This document shows, piece after piece, positions 15,169 through 23,399 of a stretch of 48,370 nucleotides of DNA; position 1 is the stretch's first letter, and each line of letters opens with the position of its first letter. The DNA lies in NCBI GenBank assembly GCA_030650525.1, contig JAUSDQ010000193.1:1-48370 (forward strand), given 5' to 3'. The notes below the pieces were generated by a model that was given only the letters and a program-made list of their open reading frames with translations, had not been told where the DNA came from and ran no database searches. The position numbers and the translations under genes are program-made. This DNA is from Sulfuricaulis sp. GTDB taxonomy: Bacteria > Pseudomonadota > Gammaproteobacteria > Acidiferrobacterales > Sulfurifustaceae.

Positions 15169-17421
15169 TCAGCGCGGAAGGTCTAGCCCGCGCAAGGCGA
15201 TGAGGGTTCGCTGGATTTCATTGGTGCCGCCGCCTATGGTGTACAGCAAGGCATCGCGCACCGCGTACTCGAACACGCCGTCGGCCAGCGCCGATTCGGC
15301 GCCGTCCTTCAGGGTGGCGCCGGCGCCCAGCAAGTCGAAGGCGGCTTCGCTGAGCCGCTCCATCAACTCGCTGGCGTAAACCTTGACCATGGCCGCTTGC
15401 CACACCGGAACTTCACCCTGCTCCACGACCTGGGCTGCCTGGACGGCGAGCAGCCTGGCGGCTTCCACCTCGGCGCCCAGGGCTCCCACGCGGTCAAGCA
15501 CCAGCGAATCCTGCGCCATCGGGCGGCCGTTGCGCGAAGCACCGCCGACATGGGCCAGCAGCCGGTCGAAATAGCCGCGCGCCCGCGCACCGATGGCAGC
15601 CAGCGTGACGCGTTCATACGCCAGCGCGTCCGAAATGACTTTCCAGCCGCCATTGACCTCCCCAATCAGCGTATCGGCCGCAAGCCGCACGTCGTCAAGG
15701 AAGACGATGTTGGCTCGATGGCCGTTCAATCCGCTCATGGGCTGCAGCGTGATGCCGGGGCTGTCCAGCGGCACCGCAAACACACTGATACCTGCCTGTC
15801 GGGCCTGGCTCGGATCGGTCCTTGCCGCCAGCCACACATGGGTGGAAAAGCCAGCCGTCGAGGTGTAGATTTTTTGCCCGCGCACCAGCCATCCGCCGTC
15901 GTCCGTGCGCATCGCCGAGGTCTTGATGCCCGCCAGGTCGGAGCCATGGTCGGGTTCGCTGTAGCCCAAGGCAAACGAAATATCGCCGCGGGCAATGCCA
16001 GGCAGGAAGTAGGCTTTCTGCGCCGACGTGCCAAAGCTCACCAGCGCCGGGCCGATCATGTTGACGGCGGTGTTGTGGAAGGTGACCGGCGCCTCGGCGT
16101 AGGCCATTTCTTCCTCGAACGCCAGATGCTCCAGCGCCGTGCGCTCCTGGCCGCCGTAGGCCTTGGGCCAGGTGATGCCGAGCCAGCCCCGGGCGCCGAG
16201 CTTGCGGCTGAAATCCTGGCGCGCCTTGCGGTGATTCACCGGCAGCGCATGGGTCGCTGGAGGGTATTGGCCATCCCAGTTTTGGGCCAGCCATTCGCGC
16301 ACCTCGCGCCGGAAGGCGTCAACGCCTTCGCTCAGCGCCAGATCGGGCACCGCACCACGCGCCAGCAGGTGCGCGGCAAGGTCCCGGCGCGCCCCTTGAA
16401 CGCCGCCCAGCCGCGTTAGGTCGCCGTGAATGCGGCGGAAGTGGCGCGGCAGTTCGTGCTCGTCCCAAAACGAGACGCCGCCAAAGCCGTGGTGCAGTTC
16501 CAGCACCACCTGGCGCAGCAGATGGCCGGCGTTGGCCGAAGCCACGGCCGCGCCATACCGGCGCCCCGAGGCGTCGGCGCGACCGGCCGCGAGCACCGCC
16601 AGGCGGCAGATTTCCACGCTGCTCAGGCAGTTGGCGAGCTTGTGCTGGATGGCCTGAAACTGGCCAATTTTTTTACCGAATTGAGAGCGCACCTTGGCGT
16701 AATCGGTCAGCAATTCCAGGCCGCGCCGCGCCGCACCCGTCGCGCGCGCCGCCAGCATCAGGCGCGCCAGCGGTGCCAGGTAGGCCAAATCGAGGTCGGT
16801 CTGGATCAGTTCGAAGCGCTCGACCTTGACCCATCGCAGTTGCGCCAGGGGCGGATCGTTCAGACCCGGCGTGGGCGTGACACCCAGGCCGGGCGCGTCG
16901 CGCGCGACGACGGCAATTTCGCCGGGACGCCCTGTCACGACCAGCAGGTGGGTCGCCATGCCGGTGTTTTCAATAAAGGCGGCGCGGCCCTCCAAGGTGT
17001 GGCCAAGCGCGAGCTCGAAGGCGTCCACCTCGCCGCTGTCGGGTCCGAACACCCAGGTGACGGCGGCCTCGCCGCGGCGCAGCTGTTCCAGCAGCGAGGC
17101 CGCGACCGCGCCCTGGGAGGCGCCCAGCGCCGCGTTGGCCAGCACCGCGTCCATCAGTGGAATGGGGCAACTGGCGCGCCCGAGTTCCTGCAACAGCACC
17201 AGCGCGGCGCCCAGGCCCATTTCGGCATCGTCGATCCCGAGCGCGGTCCAGCCCTGGCCCGCCGCTTGCCGCCACAGGCGCAGCATCGCCTGAGCCTGTC
17301 CGGCCAGCGCGACGGCCTGGCCGACGGGCCAATGGGTTTCAAGAAAGCCGCGCGCCGAGTCGCGCACCAGCACCATGGACTCGGACTCAAGCAGCGGTAG
17401 TCGTTTGGAATTCATGTTCAA
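15169..17421 (-). CDS. Double (fused) acyl-CoA dehydrogenase
   Basis: A 750-residue protein made of two acyl-CoA dehydrogenase units, twice the normal size. Unit one (about 1-355) contains LADYAKVRSQ-like YAKVRSQFGKKIGQFQAIQH; unit two (about 365-750) contains FALGYSEPDHGSDLAG, KIYTSTAG and the C-terminal GGGTNEIQRTLIA. Such pairs occur as separate subunits of alpha2beta2 dehydrogenases (for example FadE28-FadE29 in steroid side-chain degradation), where only one FAD site forms per heterodimer; here they are a single chain. It would oxidise an acyl-CoA to an enoyl-CoA, passing electrons to ETF. The start is ATG 17421 or 17415; neither has a strong ribosome site. It follows the NMO-like gene by 19 nt. 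Confidence 0.87.
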   Translation of the reverse strand: MNMNSKRLPLLESESMVLVRDSARGFLETHWPVGQAVALAGQAQAMLRLWRQAAGQGWTALGIDDAEMGLGAALVLLQELGRASCPIPLMDAVLANAALGASQGAVAASLLEQLRRGEAAVTWVFGPDSGEVDAFELALGHTLEGRAAFIENTGMATHLLVVTGRPGEIAVVARDAPGLGVTPTPGLNDPPLAQLRWVKVERFELIQTDLDLAYLAPLARLMLAARATGAARRGLELLTDYAKVRSQFGKKIGQFQAIQHKLANCLSSVEICRLAVLAAGRADASGRRYGAAVASANAGHLLRQVVLELHHGFGGVSFWDEHELPRHFRRIHGDLTRLGGVQGARRDLAAHLLARGAVPDLALSEGVDAFRREVREWLAQNWDGQYPPATHALPVNHRKARQDFSRKLGARGWLGITWPKAYGGQERTALEHLAFEEEMAYAEAPVTFHNTAVNMIGPALVSFGTSAQKAYFLPGIARGDISFALGYSEPDHGSDLAGIKTSAMRTDDGGWLVRGQKIYTSTAGFSTHVWLAARTDPSQARQAGISVFAVPLDSPGITLQPMSGLNGHRANIVFLDDVRLAADTLIGEVNGGWKVISDALAYERVTLAAIGARARGYFDRLLAHVGGASRNGRPMAQDSLVLDRVGALGAEVEAARLLAVQAAQVVEQGEVPVWQAAMVKVYASELMERLSEAAFDLLGAGATLKDGAESALADGVFEYAVRDALLYTIGGGTNEIQRTLIALRGLDLPR

Positions 17422-17440
17422 TTTTCAACGCGCGTCCGCG

Positions 17441-18562
17441 CTAACCCGCGCTCGCCATCTTGACCAGGCGTTCCATGGTGTCGGCGTACTCGTGAAGCAG
17501 CTCGTGCATGACCTGGCGCACGCTGGTTTCCTCGCTCATCGTGCCGATCACCTGACCAGCGGGGGACGAGTAGTAGTCCGCCCGTTGTGCGCGGTCGATG
17601 CGCGCGCGTGCCTCGTGGTACAGCAAATTCTGCAGGGGCGGCATCAGATGTTTCGGCGCGCCCGGCTGCTCCCACGCCTCGGAAAACTTGCTCTTGAGCA
17701 TGCGCACCGTCTTGCCGGTCATGCAGCGACGCTGCACGGCATCTTCCGCCTTGGCCTTGAACAAGGCCGCTTTTTCGTAAGGGCTCAGCTCACTCTCGCG
17801 CGTGCCCAGCCAAAGGGTGCCGCACCAGACGCCTTGCGCCCCCATCGCCATGGCGGCGGCGATCTGGCTGCCGCGGCTGATGCCACCGGCCGCCAGCACG
17901 GTGCCGCCAAATGCATCGACGATCTGGGGCAGCAACACCATGGTGGAGATCGTGCCGCTGTGCCCCCCCGCTTCCGAGCCCTGCGCGACGAGCATGTCGA
18001 CGCCCGCCTCGCGATGGTTCGCGACGTGCTCCACCTTGCCGCACAGGGCGCCGACCAGGATGCCGCGCGCATGAAAACGCGCGACGGTTTCCGCGGGCGG
18101 CGCGCCCAGCGCGCTGACGATGAGCTTGACCTTCGGATGCTGAGCGGCCACCTCAAGCAGCTTGAGCGCGCCCGTCGGCGTGGAATTGCGGCTCTTCTCC
18201 AATAAATAGTCCTGCACCCGGCGCGCCTCGTCCGGCGGCAGTTGCGGGATGCCGGCCTGATCGAGCAGCTCGGCCACGAACTGCTTGTGTTCCTGTGGAA
18301 TCAGGTTCTCGACCGATACCTCGTCTTTCTCGGCGTCCTTGTCATATTTGCCGGGAATGAGCACATCGACGCCATAGCTCAAATCGCCCACGTGCTCGTC
18401 GATCCAGCGCAGCTCGCGCTCCAGTTGTTCGGGCGAGTGCGACACCGCACCGAGGACGCCAAATCCCCCGGCCTTGGTCACCTCGACCACGACATCGCGG
18501 CAATGCGAGAACGCGAATATCGGAACCTCGCATCCAAGACGTCGGCAAATATCGGTCTTCAT
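17441..18562 (-). CDS. Nitronate monooxygenase-family flavoprotein
   Basis: A 373-residue FMN TIM-barrel protein of the NMO/2-nitropropane dioxygenase family. Visible family parts are the N-terminal CEVPIFAFSH and GGFGVLGA, the phosphate-binding VAQGSEAGGHSG (near 205) and LAAGGISRGSQIAAAMAMGA (near 235). In mycobacterial steroid catabolism the homologue IpdC is a flavin-dependent CoA-ester reductase, and NMO-like genes inside CoA-ester operons probably do comparable work rather than nitronate oxidation. That transfer is inference. Gene order (crotonase before, dehydrogenase after, short gaps) supports a CoA-ester substrate. GGGAG lies upstream of ATG 18562. Confidence 0.82.
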   Translation of the reverse strand: MKTDICRRLGCEVPIFAFSHCRDVVVEVTKAGGFGVLGAVSHSPEQLERELRWIDEHVGDLSYGVDVLIPGKYDKDAEKDEVSVENLIPQEHKQFVAELLDQAGIPQLPPDEARRVQDYLLEKSRNSTPTGALKLLEVAAQHPKVKLIVSALGAPPAETVARFHARGILVGALCGKVEHVANHREAGVDMLVAQGSEAGGHSGTISTMVLLPQIVDAFGGTVLAAGGISRGSQIAAAMAMGAQGVWCGTLWLGTRESELSPYEKAALFKAKAEDAVQRRCMTGKTVRMLKSKFSEAWEQPGAPKHLMPPLQNLLYHEARARIDRAQRADYYSSPAGQVIGTMSEETSVRQVMHELLHEYADTMERLVKMASAG

Positions 18563-18597
18563 GCTGTGTCTCCCTTGAAGTTTACAAATCGGCTCAA

Positions 18598-19395
18598 TCA
18601 GCGTCCGGACCAGTTGGGCGCGCGGCGCTCGATGAAGGCGCGCGGCCCCTCGAGAAAGTCGTCGGTGGCGTAGAGGCGCAGGCGCGCCGCCTCGCCGGCC
18701 GCGCGCAACTCGGCTTCGGTCAGGTCGGCGGCACTGCGCGCCAGCGCGACACTTTCACGCACGGCCATCGGCGCGTTGGCGCTGATGGTCTCGGCCAGCT
18801 TGATCGCCGTGTCGCGCAAGGCGTGCGCCGGCACCACCCGCGACACCAGGCCCAGTTGATACGCGCGCGCCGCGTCGATCGGCTCGCCGGTGGCGATCAT
18901 CTCCAGGGCGATGTTGCGCGGAATGGCGCGCGCCAGCCGGTAGATGCCACCGGCCAGGGCCATCAGGCTGCGCTTGACTTCGGGCAGGCCGAAGCTCGCC
19001 GTCTCGGCGGCCACCACCATGTCGCAGGCCAGCGCGATCTCCGTCCCCCCGCCGACCGCGATGCCGTTGACGGCGGCGATCCATACCTTGCTGCGCTTGG
19101 CATGAACAAAGCCGGCAAAGCCGCCCTCGGCGGTGAACAATTTCTCCCGGTTGCCAGCGGCGATTTCCTTGAGGTCGGCGCCCGCGCAAAAAACCTGGTC
19201 GCCCGCGGCGCTCAGAATCGCGACCCGCGCGTCCGGATCAGCCTCGACTTGCTTCCAGGCCCGATCCAGGGCCTGGGTCACATCGCCATTGATGGCGTTG
19301 CGCACCAGGGGTCGGTTGATCGTCACCATGACCACGTGCGCGCCAAGCTTCTCGACCAAGACCGGCGCATCCGCATCGTTCAGTTTCATATTCAT
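18598..19395 (-). CDS. Enoyl-CoA hydratase/isomerase (crotonase family)
   Basis: A 265-residue crotonase. The oxyanion-hole segments are VFCAGADLKE (near 70) and NGIAVGGGTEIALACD (near 115); the acidic residue near LPEVKRSL is kept. The ATG at 19395 overlaps the stop of the thiolase-like gene by 4 nt (ATGA) and has GGAG about 6 nt upstream. The frame stays open on the same strand back to 20358, but that extension is the antisense-like third frame of the thiolase-like gene, not protein. It may hydrate the enoyl-CoA made by the dehydrogenase, or cleave a ring as other crotonases do. Confidence 0.88.
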   Translation of the reverse strand: MNMKLNDADAPVLVEKLGAHVVMVTINRPLVRNAINGDVTQALDRAWKQVEADPDARVAILSAAGDQVFCAGADLKEIAAGNREKLFTAEGGFAGFVHAKRSKVWIAAVNGIAVGGGTEIALACDMVVAAETASFGLPEVKRSLMALAGGIYRLARAIPRNIALEMIATGEPIDAARAYQLGLVSRVVPAHALRDTAIKLAETISANAPMAVRESVALARSAADLTEAELRAAGEAARLRLYATDDFLEGPRAFIERRAPNWSGR

Positions 19396-20900
19396 GACAG
19401 ACTCCATTCGAGCAATTCGCCGCGTCCCGGCTTCACCACTCCCACGGCGCCGATGGGCGAACGCGCGGGGTCGGTCAGGAACGCGATGGCCTCCTGGTCG
19501 GCGGCGGGCACGCGGGCGATCAAGCGCTCGCCGCCCGGCGCGCGCCCGATCACGCTGCCGTGCTGCGGCGCGCCATCCCTGGTGTAGAGCACGGTATGGC
19601 TTTCCACCACGCAGCTGCCGCGATAGTCGGCCAGCACCGGCGGCGGCGCGGCGCGGCGCGCATCGGCGGCGGCCTGCACGCTGAAGTTCTCGCGCGCCAT
19701 CGCATGAGGCGAAGCCTCGCGCGCCAGCACCAACGCGTGATGCTTGGTGACGTGACCCCCTTGGCCATACAGCAGGCCCTTGCTGCCACCGGCGCGCAAT
19801 GCCCGCACCATCGCCGCGACCGCGTGGGTCATGTAGTTGTTGACCGGTGCGCCAAAGAAAGTGAGGCCGCCAGCGACCGTCGGCGCCGGTGCGCGCAGCG
19901 AGGGTATCGCGCGCCGGGCCATCTTCGGCACGCACGGAAAGCAACTGTAGAGTTCGAGCAGATCGAATTCCCCGTCGCCAGCGACCTGGACGGCGCGCGC
20001 CAGCACTTCTTCCATCGCGGGCGAGGATTGCAATTGCGCGCGGCTCAAGACATCGCGCGGCTCGTTGGCGTGCGCGCCGCCCCAGAGGTGGATCAGTTTG
20101 TGCCGCCCGATGCCGCATTTTTCCGCGTGCGCGAGGCTGGTGACGATGACCGCCGCGCCCTGATTGACCCCCGGCTGCGCCATCATCGTTTTCAGGTAGG
20201 GCCAGGCGATCGGCCGGTTGGCGGCCGACGCCGTCGCGATTTCCTCGGCCGTGGCCGCCCTCGGTAACCAGGCGTACGGGTTGGTCGCCGCGACCGCCGC
20301 ATACTCGGCCCACAACGCGGCCGACTCGGCGTTGCCTTCGGCCGGGGTCTGTCCCCATAGATGCTGGATGGCGTTTTCATACAGCGGATAGATGTCCAGC
20401 GGCCGCAGCAGATCGTGCTTGACCATCTCCGCGTGCATGAAGTCGCGCGCGAATTCGCGCGTCCAGTTCGGATCCGGCGCGCTCCACGGCAAGCTGAATT
20501 TTTCGCGTCGGGCCCACTGCACGGTGCGTTCCGCCTCGCCGCCGCATACCGCGGCCACCGTCGATTGGCCGAGCGCGATGCGTTGGGCCGCCTGGTGCAG
20601 GCTCAGGGTCGGTGTCTCGCCGCCAACCGGGCGATAGACGACGCGCGCCGGCGTCATGCCCAGCATCTCGCACAGCGTGCCCGGCAAGTCGCGATAGGGC
20701 CAGGAAAATGAATTGATGACGTCGAGCGAATCGAGCGAGCGAATCAGGTCGGCGCCCGCATCCTGCTGTGCGCGCCTGAGCGACTCGACCATGAGCGCGG
20801 CGGGCTCCAGGCCCTGGGCCAGATCCCGCGGCCGGTTCGTGATCTCGCCAACGCCCACGATCACGGGAATGTGCTCTGACTTGAGATTGACCATGCTCAT
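19392..20900 (-). CDS. Thiolase-like protein, TLP1-type, lacking the nucleophilic Cys
   Basis: A 502-residue thiolase-superfamily protein with an extra C-terminal domain of about 120 residues (after HALVLAREASPHAMARENFS), as in thiolase-like protein type 1. The N-terminus VIVGVGEITNRP is typical. Where true thiolases have the nucleophile (CxSG), this protein has VGGETPTLSLHQAAQRIALG without Cys; a His-containing GQGGHVTKHH is present near 395. So a Claisen thiolysis by the usual mechanism is unlikely; retro-aldol cleavage, another CoA-ester role or a binding role are open. ATG at 20900 overlaps the upstream ligase stop by 4 nt, so the genes are translationally coupled. Confidence 0.8.
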   Translation of the reverse strand: MSMVNLKSEHIPVIVGVGEITNRPRDLAQGLEPAALMVESLRRAQQDAGADLIRSLDSLDVINSFSWPYRDLPGTLCEMLGMTPARVVYRPVGGETPTLSLHQAAQRIALGQSTVAAVCGGEAERTVQWARREKFSLPWSAPDPNWTREFARDFMHAEMVKHDLLRPLDIYPLYENAIQHLWGQTPAEGNAESAALWAEYAAVAATNPYAWLPRAATAEEIATASAANRPIAWPYLKTMMAQPGVNQGAAVIVTSLAHAEKCGIGRHKLIHLWGGAHANEPRDVLSRAQLQSSPAMEEVLARAVQVAGDGEFDLLELYSCFPCVPKMARRAIPSLRAPAPTVAGGLTFFGAPVNNYMTHAVAAMVRALRAGGSKGLLYGQGGHVTKHHALVLAREASPHAMARENFSVQAAADARRAAPPPVLADYRGSCVVESHTVLYTRDGAPQHGSVIGRAPGGERLIARVPAADQEAIAFLTDPARSPIGAVGVVKPGRGELLEWSLS

Positions 20901-23113
20901 GGTGCGCAATCCTTGTAGCTTGCCAAGGCGTCCAGCGCCTCGATCCGATGGGCCGCTGCCAGCAGCGGATTCACCTCCAGCGTGTCGAGCGTCGGCCCCA
21001 ACCCCAGCGCCGCATCGCCGATGCACGCCACGACCAGCGCCAAGGCGGGGATATCGACGGGCGGGGCACTGCGGAAACCGCCCAGCAGCTTGGCGCCACG
21101 CAAGCCGACCAGCATCTCGGTGACGTCTTCGGGCGTGACCGGCAGTAGCCGCAAGCTCACATCCTGGAGCGCCTCGATCCACACCCCGCCGAGCCCGACC
21201 GCGATCACATGCCCCCATTGCGGATCGAGACGCACGCCGACAAAGAGTTCGACGCCCTCGCGCCGCATCGGCGACACCAGCACACCTTCGAGCCGCGCAT
21301 GCGTCATGGCGGCCTTGGCCGACGCCATGATCTGGCGAAAGCCTTGCGTGAGCGCTTCGGTGCCGAGCACGTTGAGCAACACCCCGCCCACGTCGCTCTT
21401 GTGCGCGATGTCCGGCGACGCGATCTTCAAGGCGAGGCTGCCCTCCATCAAGGCGGCAGCGGCCAGGGCTTCCTGTTCCGACCGTGCCAGCACGCTCGGA
21501 ATCACGGGCACGCCAAAGCCGGCCAGATATTCCAGGGCCTGTCGTTCCGAGCGCGGCAAGGGACTGGGCGGCGCTGGCGCCGGGCGGCTCCGCGCTTGCG
21601 GGCGCACGCGCCGGTATTTGGCGGACCAGGCCATGGCGTGGCAAATGGCGCGCATCCCCAGGCGGGTCCCGGCCGGCACGTAGGAGACACCCGCCTGCGC
21701 GATGAGTTCGCGACTCCGGTCGGACACCACTTTGGCGGTATTGCTGAACATGATCGAGGGAATCGCCGAGTTCTTCATATACCGGCCGATGGAGTTGACG
21801 CCCGCCAGGTAGGTGGGCGACCAATCGCCGCTGGCGCCCGTCGGCACGTCGAAAATACAGGCCAGCAGCGAAACGCCCGGATCTTTCGCCAAGACGCTCA
21901 GCGATTGTTCGAACAGTTCCGGTTTCGCCACCGCGATGCCGGTGACATCGAGCGGATTGCCGGGGGTGGCGATGGGGGGGAGAACCGCGCGCAGCGCACC
22001 GAGGGTGTCAGACGCCAGCGCGGGAATGGAGACGCCGTCGGCGTGCGCGGCATCCGCAGCGAGCTCGCACATCCCGCCCGAGAAGGACACCACGCCCACG
22101 CCGCTGCCTTGGAGCGGCCCCACCTTGGCCATGAGATCGGCGGTGAAGATCATCTCCTCGATCGAATCCACCCGGATCAAGCCCAACTGCTGGCATACGC
22201 CATCGAATACCTTGTCATCGCCGACCACGGCGCCGGTATGGGACTGTGCCGCCTTCGCCGTGATCTCCGAACGGCCAATCTTGAGCACCACGATTGGCTT
22301 GCCACGCTCAAGCGCGCGCCGCGCGGTGACCTTGAAGCCTGCCGGGTCGCGCACGCTTTCCGCGAACAGGGCGATAACCCGGGTATCCGGATCGTCCACC
22401 AAATAATTCATGACGCTGGCGAGGTCCACCGATGGCTCGTTTCCGGTCGAGACCAGGCAGCTCAACCCGACGCTGTGCTGATGCGCGAAGTGGGCCATGA
22501 AGTTCGCGACAGCGCCGCTTTGCGAGACGATGCCGATGGCCCCGGCCAGCGGCGGCGTACGCATTGATCCGGTCCAGCAGGCGACTTGGGCGTTGAAATT
22601 GATGAAGCCCAGGCAGTTCGGACCCAGCAGTGCGATGCCCAAACGTCGCGCGGTCGCGAGCACTTCATCCTGCAGCCTCGCGCCGTCGCCGCCGAGTTCC
22701 GCGAAGCCGCCCGCGAGAATCACCGCATGTCCGATGCCAGCGGCGCCTATATCGCCGAGGATGTCCAGCACGGCATCGACGGGTACCATCACCAGCGCAA
22801 CATCCACCGGCTCGCCGATCATCGTGCAACTCGTCAGTGTCTGTTGACCGTGCGCCATGCCACCGCCGCGGCTGACGAGGTGAATCTTGCCGGTGAAACC
22901 CAGGGCCTTGAGATTCCCGTAGGCGGTGCTTGACCAGGTAGAACGGTCGCTGGCGCCGACAAAGACAATGGAGCGTGGTTTGAGCATGGGCGTCAGGTCG
23001 CCCGGGCGTGTCATGGGCTTCAAGCTTGAGCCCCCCGTGTCATGTGTGAGGCGTGGACTGAAACGCCGATCATTGATGTAGGCACCGCTGTCTCCTGCTG
23101 AGGTAGTTGTCAT
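20897..23113 (-). CDS. ADP-forming acyl-CoA ligase (acetyl-CoA synthetase-type)
   Basis: A single-chain NDP-forming acyl-CoA synthetase of up to 738 residues. Domains in order: CoA-binding Rossmann (LKPRSIVFVGASDRS, near 45), ligase flavodoxin domains with the phospho-His loop AAQSHTGAVVGDD (near 290), and a C-terminal ATP-grasp (LKIASPDIAHKSDVGGVLLN, near 595). It makes acyl-CoA from acid, ATP and CoA without pyrophosphate release. The start is uncertain: ATG 23113 has no ribosome site, and ATG 23014 begins just before the conserved domain. First gene of the - strand operon, divergent from the LysR gene. Pimeloyl-, feruloyl- or other acyl specificity cannot be read from sequence. Confidence 0.88.
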   Translation of the reverse strand: MTTTSAGDSGAYINDRRFSPRLTHDTGGSSLKPMTRPGDLTPMLKPRSIVFVGASDRSTWSSTAYGNLKALGFTGKIHLVSRGGGMAHGQQTLTSCTMIGEPVDVALVMVPVDAVLDILGDIGAAGIGHAVILAGGFAELGGDGARLQDEVLATARRLGIALLGPNCLGFINFNAQVACWTGSMRTPPLAGAIGIVSQSGAVANFMAHFAHQHSVGLSCLVSTGNEPSVDLASVMNYLVDDPDTRVIALFAESVRDPAGFKVTARRALERGKPIVVLKIGRSEITAKAAQSHTGAVVGDDKVFDGVCQQLGLIRVDSIEEMIFTADLMAKVGPLQGSGVGVVSFSGGMCELAADAAHADGVSIPALASDTLGALRAVLPPIATPGNPLDVTGIAVAKPELFEQSLSVLAKDPGVSLLACIFDVPTGASGDWSPTYLAGVNSIGRYMKNSAIPSIMFSNTAKVVSDRSRELIAQAGVSYVPAGTRLGMRAICHAMAWSAKYRRVRPQARSRPAPAPPSPLPRSERQALEYLAGFGVPVIPSVLARSEQEALAAAALMEGSLALKIASPDIAHKSDVGGVLLNVLGTEALTQGFRQIMASAKAAMTHARLEGVLVSPMRREGVELFVGVRLDPQWGHVIAVGLGGVWIEALQDVSLRLLPVTPEDVTEMLVGLRGAKLLGGFRSAPPVDIPALALVVACIGDAALGLGPTLDTLEVNPLLAAAHRIEALDALASYKDCAP

Positions 23114-23305
23114 TCATGGGCAGCGCCGAAAAGGCCGGTCGCCGCACTTTCTTTCACATAAAAAACAATTTTTTTAGTGTCTTTTGGTGTTGTTCGCCAT
23201 ATTTCATGGCGTTAAAACAAATTACCACAATTCCATCGGACTATCCGCTGGAACTCGAATTGAACCGCAAGGGCGGTGGATTGACAATAAAGCGTGGGAA
23301 ATGTC

Positions 23306-23326
23306 AACATTGGAGATTCCAATGTT
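23306..23326. promoter_or_regulatory. Inverted repeat in LysR divergent region, candidate operator
   Basis: A perfect 9-bp inverted repeat, AACATTGGA - gat - TCCAATGTT, about 74 nt before the LysR ATG. Just left of it TTGACA (23281-23286) and TGTCAA (23302-23307) form a second spaced repeat, and CGCCAT/ATGGCG (23195-23211) a third. Just right, GGGTTCG (23329-23335) and CGAACCC (23342-23348) could form a hairpin in the LysR leader. LysR-type regulators usually bind such dyads between divergent genes, so control of both the regulator and the ADP-ligase operon is a reasonable inference. Confidence 0.55.
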
Positions 23327-23399
23327 TGGGGTTCGCGAAATCGAACCCGTTCAATCGCTTATTCCCACGAATCCAAGCACCTTCAATCGGACACGACGA

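Noticed and set aside
19396-20358. N-terminal extension of the crotonase frame at 18598
   Set aside because: It runs through the thiolase-like gene in another frame and has an Arg/Gly-rich shadow composition; crotonase homology begins at the ATG at 19395.
20901-21824. N-terminal extension of the thiolase-like frame
   Set aside because: It overlaps the ATP-grasp domain of the ADP-forming ligase and is shadow sequence; the ATG at 20900 gives a normal start and an ATGA overlap.
21209-22567. A 452-codon + strand frame
   Set aside because: Antisense shadow of the ADP-forming ligase, His/Arg-rich with no recognisable domain.
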